From positions 1 through 57,599 of the forward strand of contig JBDZUZ010000007.1 in assembly GCA_040255445.1 (NCBI GenBank): a stretch of DNA of 57,599 nt. Reading direction: 5' to 3'. Below, piece by piece: positions 44,253 to 51,284 of this stretch (positions are counted from its first letter, which is position 1; each line of letters begins with the position of its first letter). The DNA comes from JBDZUZ01 sp040255445. Its GTDB lineage: Bacteria > Planctomycetota > Phycisphaerae > Phycisphaerales > UBA1924. The notes under the pieces are model-generated. The model was not told where the DNA came from. It ran no database searches and was given only the letters and a program-made list of their open reading frames with translations. The position numbers and the translations under genes are program-made.

Positions 44253-45848
44253 GACGGGGAGAGAGGCCTCGATCGCATCCCAGACGGCCTGGGCCGCGGC
44301 GTCGGCGCCGGCGAGGGAGAGGTGGAGGTCCGGCACGAGATTGGAGAGGATCCGCACTCCGGCGGGGAGTGTGGGGGGAGAGCCGACCACCGAGCGGAGT
44401 TCATTGCCGATGCGCAGGCCGTAGGACGCGTACCACTGATTCACGCCGTCGGTGATCCAGATCTGGCCGGAGGATGGGAAGTCGCTGGCATCATCGAGCG
44501 TAATGACGCCGTTGACGAGCGGGGTGATACCGATCGCCTCGGGCTGGCGGAAGTACCAGTCGGAGTCGAATGTGCCGCCGCGGTCGCCGAGCAGCGCGGG
44601 GAGGCTGACGAAGCCGGCGCGCGGGTCCGCGGCGGCGATATCCGCGAGATGGCCGGCGCGGGTGGCGACGAAGTTGTCGGGCGCGAAGCCCCACGAGTAC
44701 ATGCCGACGAGCAGCAGGTACGGCTCGGCTCCGCCGATCTCATCGATCGCAGCGCGGACGCGGGCGGCGATCGCCTCAACGTTCTGGCGGTAGACGATGG
44801 TGGTCTGCGGGCCGTTGCCCTCGTTCAGCCCGATGTTCGTACCGGTTGCGATGACGATCACCGGCGTCGAACCGGGGTCGGCGAAACCAAGCGCCCGCAA
44901 CTTCGAGGCGAGCCCTTCGTTGGAATAGCCGCGGCCGGTGCCGAGGCGGCGGAGGTGATCGTCGTTTCGCCAGCCGCCCTCGGCGATGGAGGCAACGAGC
45001 ATGCCGGGCTGGTCGGATGCGAGAAAGAGCATCCCATCCGAGTAGTAGAGCGTGTCGTTCGTTGGCTCGGTGGCGACGCGGGGCCTGGCCGCGAGGGCCT
45101 GGGTGGCGGGATCGAAACCCGCCGCGCGGAGCGGCGCGAGATCGAAGTCGACCGTGGTCCAGCCGGCGTGTCCGATCGGCACGCGGACCGCATCGGCGAT
45201 GAAGAGACGTGACCCGCCGATGCGGACGAGTTCGAGATCGATGTTGAGGTCGGTCTCGTACGCGGGTGAATAGACGATGTGCCGCGCGATGAGGCTGTCG
45301 GATGCGAGCACCGCGCCCGATGCCGCGCTCCCCGCGATCAGGCCATCCGGATAGATCCGGAACTCGAAGCGCGGCGTCTGCGTGCTGAAGATCGCGAGAT
45401 TGTCGAAGGTGATCATCGCGGCGGGCTCGGTGGCGAAGCCGCGGTGACCATCGGGCCACGCTTCCTCGATCCGCATCGGGACGACTCGTTCCGCGGCATC
45501 TGGGTTGCCATAGAACGAAGCGCCGACGCCGCGCATGGTGGTGTAGCCGCTGGGAACACCGATCCCGACGGGCGCGTAGATGCCTCGCCAGGCCCGAGGC
45601 CGCCAGCGGCGGTGGATGCCGACGGTCCATGGGGTGTGATTGGCGCCGTTGACCTCGCCGCCGAAGTTCGTGGAGATGCTGTCGCCGATGACGACCACCC
45701 GGGCATCGCCCTCGGAGAGCAGCGTGGCGAGTTCGGGCGGGATGCGGTAGGGCTCGGGCTGCGCGGCGGCAACGCCCGCCAGGCAGCCGGCGGCGGTCAC
45801 GGCGGCGATGATGAAGGACCGGCGGGTGCGGCCGGGGGCGTTGAGCAT
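44094..45848 (-). CDS. Secreted SGNH-hydrolase-like protein with GC-type dockerin tail, copy A
   Basis: 584 residues from ATG 45848, with a twin-Arg-containing signal peptide (RTRRSFIIAAVTAAGCLAGV). The body starts with VVVIGDSISTNFGG (block I, catalytic Ser of GDS-type esterases/lipases), has VIVIATGTNIGLNEGNG (block III-like Asn) and ends with VPDLHLSLAGADAAAQAVWD (block V-like His). Length is about twice that of a plain SGNH domain; the middle is beta-rich. The C-terminal 52 residues are the Cys-bounded dockerin pair (CIADWDASGGVDGDD to WQAGC). An extracellular de-esterification of polysaccharide is plausible. Paralogue of the next gene upstream. Confidence 0.75.
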   Translation of the reverse strand: MLNAPGRTRRSFIIAAVTAAGCLAGVAAAQPEPYRIPPELATLLSEGDARVVVIGDSISTNFGGEVNGANHTPWTVGIHRRWRPRAWRGIYAPVGIGVPSGYTTMRGVGASFYGNPDAAERVVPMRIEEAWPDGHRGFATEPAAMITFDNLAIFSTQTPRFEFRIYPDGLIAGSAASGAVLASDSLIARHIVYSPAYETDLNIDLELVRIGGSRLFIADAVRVPIGHAGWTTVDFDLAPLRAAGFDPATQALAARPRVATEPTNDTLYYSDGMLFLASDQPGMLVASIAEGGWRNDDHLRRLGTGRGYSNEGLASKLRALGFADPGSTPVIVIATGTNIGLNEGNGPQTTIVYRQNVEAIAARVRAAIDEIGGAEPYLLLVGMYSWGFAPDNFVATRAGHLADIAAADPRAGFVSLPALLGDRGGTFDSDWYFRQPEAIGITPLVNGVITLDDASDFPSSGQIWITDGVNQWYASYGLRIGNELRSVVGSPPTLPAGVRILSNLVPDLHLSLAGADAAAQAVWDAIEASLPVCIADWDASGGVDGDDIGAFFADWQRGEADADSSGGTDGDDIAFFFERWQAGC

Positions 45849-46008
45849 TGGAAGCGCGATCTCCGGGCCGGGGCGGGCGCAGCGACAACCATGCGCTGCC
45901 GCCCACACCCTGCCACACACCGATGGTTCGCACCACCGGTTCACTGGGATCGCGCCGAGTTCTTCGTGTTTTCGGACCGGCGGGCCGGCGGTCGGACCCC
46001 CGGACCGG

Positions 46009-46167
46009 TCAGCAGCCGGCCTGCCACCGGGTGAAGAAGAAGACAATGTCGTCGCCATCGACCCCGCCAGATCCATCGGGGTCGGCCTCGCCGCGCTGCC
46101 AGTCCGTAAAGAAGGCCGGGATGTCGTCGCCGTCCACGCCGCCGGACCCGTCCCAGTCGGCGATGCA
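46009..46167 (-). repeat. Dockerin-like module, copy 3 of 5
   Basis: 52 codons plus stop; loops DGSGGVDGDD and DGSGGVDGDD. Confidence 0.85.
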
Positions 46168-47748
46168 GGGCGGCAGCGAGTCGGTCACCGCGTCCCAGAC
46201 CGCTTGAGCCACAACCTCCGCCCCTACCCGAGAGAGGTGCAGGTCGGCGTTGGTGGTCGCGAGAATCTTCGCGCCGACGGGCAGGCTCGCGGGCATGCCG
46301 ACGACACCAGAGAGCTCGCTTGCGGTGCGGGAAGCGTACGAGCCGTACCACCGGCCGGCGCCGTCGGTTGCCCAGAACTGGCCGCTGGCGGGGAAGTCCG
46401 ATGCATCGTCCACGGGGATCGCGCCCGCGGCGGGGACTGCCGTGGTAAATGCCTCGGGCTGGCGGAAGTACCACGTCGACTCGAAAGTGCCGCCGCGGAA
46501 TCCGGTGAGAGCGGGCAGATTGACAAAGCCTGCTCGCGGATCGGCCTGGGCCAGTTCCCAGAGGCGGTCAGCGCGGCTCGTGACGAACTCGTTCGGCGGG
46601 AAGCCCCACGAGTACATGGCGACCAGAAGCGTGTAGGGCTCGCCCGCGTTGATCGCCGCAAGCTCGGCCCGGACTCGGGCGAGGATGGCGGCGACGTTGT
46701 CGCGGTACACCGTGGTGGTCAGGCCGCCGGCGGACTCGCGCGCCCCGACATTCGTGCCGGTTGCGATCACGATGACAGGCGTCGACCCCGGATCAGCGCA
46801 GCCGAGGGCCAGGAGTTTTGCGCGGAGACCGTCATCGCTGTAGCCGCGGCCCGAGCCGGTCGTCCGGAGGTGATCGTCGTTGGTCCAGCCGCCCTGCGCG
46901 ATCGAGGCGACGAGCATGCCCGGCTGATCGGGATCAAGGAAGAGCACACCGTCAGAGCCGTAGACCGCGCCCGCGGCGGGAGTTCCGGCAACGCGGGGTC
47001 GGATGGCCAGCGTCTGCGTCAGCGCATCGAAGCCCAACTGTCGAAGGTTCGAGGCGTCAAAATCAAGCGTCGCCCATCCGGATTGGGAGGTCGGCAACAT
47101 TTGAGTAGGGGCGAGTCGCAGCAGCGATCCCTGGTCACGACGGATCTCGAGGTCGATCGACGGAACGGTCAGGACCCCGGGGGGAGCGAACACGAGGTGA
47201 CGAACGACAAGTTGATCGCGGGCCAGAACCGCTGCGGAAGCAAGGCTCCCGCCGGGGCTCGAGGCAGGGTACAGGCGGAACTCAAAGCGAGGAAGATTGG
47301 CTTGGAAGGCGGAGGGGTTATCAAAGGTGATGAGAGCCGAGGGCTCGGTCGCGAAACCGTCGTATGCACCGGGCCAGGCTTGATCAACCTGCATTTGCTG
47401 AGAGGATTCGGTCGCATCGGGACGGTCATAGAAGGAGCCACCCACGCCACGGAGATTCGTGTACCCGCTCGGCACTCCTGAGCCGACCGGTACATAAATG
47501 CCGCGCCATGCATCGGGCCGCCAGCGGCGATGGATGCCGACAATCCAGGGCGAGTGGTTTCGTTCGAGGTAGTCGCCACCGGTGTTCGTCGAGATGCTGT
47601 CGCCGACGACAATAACCCGGGCGTCGCCGCGGACCAGCAGCTCAGCGAGGTCAGGTGGGATGCTGTAATCGGGCGTCGTTTGGGCGAGGACGGTAACAGC
47701 GGACATGGCGAGCGCAGCGAAAGCAGACACAGACTGGCTGTATTTCAT
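46009..47748 (-). CDS. Secreted SGNH-hydrolase-like protein with GC-type dockerin tail, copy B
   Basis: 579 residues from ATG 47748 (GGAG seven bases upstream), with signal peptide SVSAFAALAMSAVTVLAQ. It is similar to copy A over its full length: VIVVGDSISTNTGGDYLE, VIVIATGTNVGARESAGG, LLVAMYSWGFPPNEFVTSRA, NADLHLSRVGAEVVAQAVWD. Thus the likely catalytic Ser and His are kept in both. The dockerin tail differs slightly (CIADWDGSGGVDGDDIPAFF). The two genes lie head-to-tail, 160 bp apart, a tandem duplication that may give two specificities. Confidence 0.75.
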   Translation of the reverse strand: MKYSQSVSAFAALAMSAVTVLAQTTPDYSIPPDLAELLVRGDARVIVVGDSISTNTGGDYLERNHSPWIVGIHRRWRPDAWRGIYVPVGSGVPSGYTNLRGVGGSFYDRPDATESSQQMQVDQAWPGAYDGFATEPSALITFDNPSAFQANLPRFEFRLYPASSPGGSLASAAVLARDQLVVRHLVFAPPGVLTVPSIDLEIRRDQGSLLRLAPTQMLPTSQSGWATLDFDASNLRQLGFDALTQTLAIRPRVAGTPAAGAVYGSDGVLFLDPDQPGMLVASIAQGGWTNDDHLRTTGSGRGYSDDGLRAKLLALGCADPGSTPVIVIATGTNVGARESAGGLTTTVYRDNVAAILARVRAELAAINAGEPYTLLVAMYSWGFPPNEFVTSRADRLWELAQADPRAGFVNLPALTGFRGGTFESTWYFRQPEAFTTAVPAAGAIPVDDASDFPASGQFWATDGAGRWYGSYASRTASELSGVVGMPASLPVGAKILATTNADLHLSRVGAEVVAQAVWDAVTDSLPPCIADWDGSGGVDGDDIPAFFTDWQRGEADPDGSGGVDGDDIVFFFTRWQAGC

Positions 47749-47918
47749 GAAGACTCTCCGGGGCTATGGGTCAAACGAAGGCGCAACGGGGCGCCGGCCG
47801 TGCGATCAGCGCACGATACCGTGGCCTCGTTCGAACCTATGAACCGCCGGGTTCAGGAAGGTTTGCAGGTAACCCGATGCGACTCCCGGGTAGTTATGCC
47901 ACAGTACCTAGGTGTCCA

Positions 47919-47966
47919 AACGAAAACAGCCGCGGCCAAGGAAACTCTCGTTCCCGGCCGCGGCTG
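47919..47966 (-). terminator. Rho-independent terminator after the 865-residue repeat protein gene
   Basis: CAGCCGCGGCC (minus strand 47966-47956) pairs with GGCCGCGGCTG (47937-47927), followed by TTTTCGTTTGG. It lies between the stop at 48044 and the next gene on the same strand. Confidence 0.8.
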
Positions 47967-48043
47967 ATAGGGTGTCGCTTTATTAATGTGTTGGAATCGG
48001 CAGTCCGACTCCAGTTACTTTGCTGCAGCTGTCAGACCGGCGT

Positions 48044-48202
48044 TCAGCAGCCGGTCTCCCAGCGGGCGAAGAAGTAGGTGATGTCGTCGCCATCGGTGCC
48101 GCCGGACTGGTCGATATCCGCGTTCCCCATCTGCCAGTCGGTGAAGAAGGCGCCGATGTCGTCGCCGTCGACGCCGCCCGAGCCGTCCCAGTCGGCGGGG
48201 CA
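48044..48202 (-). repeat. Dockerin-like module, copy 4 of 5
   Basis: 52 codons plus stop; loops DGSGGVDGDD and DQSGGTDGDD. Confidence 0.85.
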
Positions 48203-50641
48203 GCCGACGCCGATAACGTCGACCTGCGCACCGTCGGTCTGCAGTGTCTCGCACTGGCCGGTGATGATGCAGACGTAGTTCCCGGAGTCGCCCTGCTGCG
48301 CTTCGGTGATGACGAGCTGCGGGCTCTGCGCGCCGGAGATGCGATCGCTGTTCTCGAGCGGCTGACCGTTCTTCTCCCACTGATACGAGATCGTGCCATC
48401 GCCGACCGTCTCGACCAGAAGAACGATCCGGTCACCCTCCATCACCGGCTCGGTGATGGCCGGGTGGAGCACGATCGAGAGGGCGGGCCGCCCGAAGCGG
48501 GCGATCCGCTCGGCGGAGACACCGCTCGCCCGGGTGAACTGGCCGCCGACCCAGAGTGACTCGGTCTGCGGGCCGTCGCCGTCGGGGTCAATCGCCTGGA
48601 GCGTGAAGGCGGTGTTGTTGAGGCCGGAGCCCATGTCGGACCAGGACACACCATCGAACTTCGCGATGCGGTTGACGGGTTGTCCGGCGACCGTGGTGAA
48701 ACTGCCGGTCGCGACCAGGACCGGTCCCGCACCCAGGTCGATGACCTCCAGGCTCTCGACCGTGCCGCCGATGCCGCCCGCGACGTCCCACCAGCGGGTT
48801 CCGTCCCAGCGGGCGATGCGGTTGGCCGAGACCGTTCCCGCGGTGGTGAAGCTGCCTGCTGCGTAGAGCTCGCCGTTGTACACAGCGAGGGCCTTCACCT
48901 CGTTGTTGCAGCCTTCAGCAAGTGCGTGCCACTGCGTGCCGTCCCAGCGGGCGACGCGGTTGGCGGCAGCGCCGCCGGCGGTCGTGAAGCTGCCCGCGGC
49001 GTAGAGATCACCGCCGAAGGAAACGAGGCTGTAGATGGTGTTGTTCATGCCCGACCCAAAGGTCGACCATGCGTTCTCGCCGAGCGTGGCGATGCGGCCG
49101 GCCGGGACGGTGAAGCCGCCGCCCACGACGAGCTCGCCGTTGTGGACCGTCATCGCGCGGCCGGTTGAGTTGAGGCCGCCCGCGACCTCGACCCACGCGC
49201 CATCGATGAAGGCCGCGAAGCGGTCGACATCGTCGTTGTCGCCGGATTCAGTGAAAGACCCGGTGGCGTAGAGCACGCCGTCGTGCACCGCGACAGCGTT
49301 GACCGCGCCGTTGAGGCCATCACCGAGCGGGGCATACCCCTCGCCGGTATAGAGCGCGACGCGGTCGATCAAGCCCGAGCCGATCTGCTGGAAATCGCCG
49401 GCAACGACGACGCCAGCACGCGTTTCATCTTCGTACTGTGCGAAGGCGCGGACGATGCCCTCGCTCCCCTTGGCGAGTGAGGCGTACATGCCGTCGCGGT
49501 AGAGGATGTTGCGGTCGACGCTGAGCCCGCCGCCCTGTGTCATCGCGCCGGCGATAAAGAGCGTCGAGAGGCCATCGACAAACATCTGCTGTGTGGTATG
49601 CGGGGTGGAGTTTACGCCAGCGCCGAGCGGGGCCCAGTCGACGCCGTTCCAGAGGGCGAGGCGGTTGGCCGCGCCGATACCCGCGATGGTGAAATCGCCG
49701 CCGGCGAGGAGGAGATCCTGTCCCTCGACCTCGACCGTCGTCAGCAGCGTGCCGTTCCCGCTCAGCCCGGCGCCGCAGTCACGCCACGTCTCGCCGTCCC
49801 AGCGGGCGATGCGGTTGGCCGAGACCCCGCCGGCCAGGGTGAAGCGTCCTGTGACGAAGAGTTCGCCGTTCCACATCCAGAGCTTGTCGCCCTGGTTGTT
49901 CAGGCCGGACCCGAGGGCCGACCACTCCTGTCCGTCCCACGCGGCGATGTTCGCCGCGGCGACGCCGCCGGCGGTCGTGAAGGAGCCGGTGACGTACAGC
50001 TTGTCGCTGACCCCGTCGTTGTAGATGAACATGTCGGTGACGGTGCCGTTCAAACCGGCGCCGAGCGGCTGCCACTGCGAGCCGTCCCAGCGGGCGATGC
50101 GCGAGACCGGCCGCGTGCCGCTCTGCGTGAAGGCGCCCGCGGCGTACATCTCGGGGCCGTTGCCGGTATCGAACTCGCAGAGGGCGTTGACGGTGTTGTT
50201 GAACCCTGTCGCCATGGGCGACCAGGACACGCCGTCCCAGCGGGCGACGCGGTTGACGGCCACGCCGCCGGCGGAGCTGAAGGCGCCGGCCGCATAGATG
50301 ATCTCGTGTCCGTTCTCGTCGCGGGCGAGCAGTTCGTTCAGCGTGCTGTTGACACCGCCGCCGACCTCCTGCCAGCCCTGCGGGGTCCAGCGGGCGAATC
50401 GGCTCGCGGTGTTCCCGCTGGCCGTGTCGAACGAACCGCCGATGTAAACGGTGTGCTGGCCGTCCTGGCCGCGGGCCATGACGGAGGTGCGGACGACCTG
50501 GTTGACCTCGGCGGTCGGGAACTCTCGGCTCCACGCGGGGTCGCAGGTCTGGGCGATCGCGGGGGCGGCGACGCCGACGAGAGCGCCGGCCGCGGCGGCG
50601 AGCGCGCAGGCGAACCAGTTCGAACCGGTGCGGTTCATCAT
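48044..50641 (-). CDS. Secreted 13-repeat propeller-like protein with Ig-like domain and dockerin tail
   Basis: 865 residues from ATG 50641, seven bases after AAAGGA, with signal peptide (FACALAAAAGALVGVAAPAI). About 13 repeats of roughly 45-55 residues follow, pattern ANRIARWDGxxWxxLGxGLN plus a YxxGxFTxAGG strand, for example VNRVARWDGVSWSPMATGFN and ANRVARWDGTQWHALAEGCN; two or more beta-propellers are likely. Residues about 715-810 form an Ig-like domain (ISYQWEKNGQPLENSDRI; QQGDSGNYVCIITGQC). The tail is the 52-residue dockerin pair ending WETGC. Probably a cell-surface binding protein. Confidence 0.75.
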   Translation of the reverse strand: MMNRTGSNWFACALAAAAGALVGVAAPAIAQTCDPAWSREFPTAEVNQVVRTSVMARGQDGQHTVYIGGSFDTASGNTASRFARWTPQGWQEVGGGVNSTLNELLARDENGHEIIYAAGAFSSAGGVAVNRVARWDGVSWSPMATGFNNTVNALCEFDTGNGPEMYAAGAFTQSGTRPVSRIARWDGSQWQPLGAGLNGTVTDMFIYNDGVSDKLYVTGSFTTAGGVAAANIAAWDGQEWSALGSGLNNQGDKLWMWNGELFVTGRFTLAGGVSANRIARWDGETWRDCGAGLSGNGTLLTTVEVEGQDLLLAGGDFTIAGIGAANRLALWNGVDWAPLGAGVNSTPHTTQQMFVDGLSTLFIAGAMTQGGGLSVDRNILYRDGMYASLAKGSEGIVRAFAQYEDETRAGVVVAGDFQQIGSGLIDRVALYTGEGYAPLGDGLNGAVNAVAVHDGVLYATGSFTESGDNDDVDRFAAFIDGAWVEVAGGLNSTGRAMTVHNGELVVGGGFTVPAGRIATLGENAWSTFGSGMNNTIYSLVSFGGDLYAAGSFTTAGGAAANRVARWDGTQWHALAEGCNNEVKALAVYNGELYAAGSFTTAGTVSANRIARWDGTRWWDVAGGIGGTVESLEVIDLGAGPVLVATGSFTTVAGQPVNRIAKFDGVSWSDMGSGLNNTAFTLQAIDPDGDGPQTESLWVGGQFTRASGVSAERIARFGRPALSIVLHPAITEPVMEGDRIVLLVETVGDGTISYQWEKNGQPLENSDRISGAQSPQLVITEAQQGDSGNYVCIITGQCETLQTDGAQVDVIGVGCPADWDGSGGVDGDDIGAFFTDWQMGNADIDQSGGTDGDDITYFFARWETGC

Positions 50642-51125
50642 CTTCGTGTCCTTTCAGCAAGTGGTGCTCGGGGCCGCCGGCGCATCAGCGGTGGATGCGC
50701 ATCACGTCGGGCGGCCCTCCGGAGCGGGTCCCCTCCTGTGGGTCCCGCTCGCTCGTTCTGTGGGCGTAATTTGGCCGTCGCTCTCAGAGCAATCAATTCG
50801 GAGCCTGAGAACAGGGGAGGTGTCAAACTCGGCAAGAAAGGCCGAGCGCGAGCCGCCTCAGAACGGAGGATGGAAATCGCGTTCCACCGCTTGTTTCCCG
50901 TTGAGTTTCGCTCAGAACAGGCCCGCGACCTCTGCGGCGACGCCGGGTGTTCTCACGACCGCGAGCGTCTGAAAACCGTCGAACTGCGCACTCACGGTCT
51001 CGTCTGCGCAGCGCCGGGCGGGGCGTAGGGCGGAACTCGCGCAAGGAAAAGGCCCGCCGCGGTGCGACGGGCCCTCCCAGGGAGCACTCCCCCCGGAGCC
51101 CCCCAAGGTCTGATTGTCGGCCGCG
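50642..51125 (-). other. Intergenic region between two dockerin-tailed genes (484 bp)
   Basis: It contains the terminator at 51045-51073, and on the minus strand a consensus TTGACA (50826-50821) with only a poor -10 after it, and TTGATT-17-CAAATT about 40 bp further on. These are the likely promoter area for the gene at 50641. No reading frame with a start signal or good codon use was seen. Confidence 0.45.
51045..51073 (-). terminator. Rho-independent terminator after the 944-residue protein gene
   Basis: GGCCCG (minus strand 51073-51068) and CGGGCC (51056-51051) close a GC-rich loop, followed by TTTTCCTT, about 53 bp after the stop at 51126. Confidence 0.7.
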
Positions 51126-51284
51126 TCAGCAGCCGGTCTGCCAGGCGTTGAAGAAGCCGACGATGTCGTCGCCATCGGTGCCGCCGGAGCGGTCGAAGTC
51201 GCCGTTGCCCTGCTGCCAGTCGGCGAAGAACGCGCCGATGTCGTCGCCGTCGACGCCGCCGGAGGCGTCCCAGTCGGCCGGGCA
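51126..51284 (-). repeat. Dockerin-like module, copy 5 of 5
   Basis: 52 codons plus stop; loops DASGGVDGDD and DRSGGTDGDD. Confidence 0.85.

Noticed and set aside
45808..47481. 557-codon plus-strand frame opposite the SGNH-like pair
   Set aside because: It is antisense to two paralogues with clear motifs and has no start signal.
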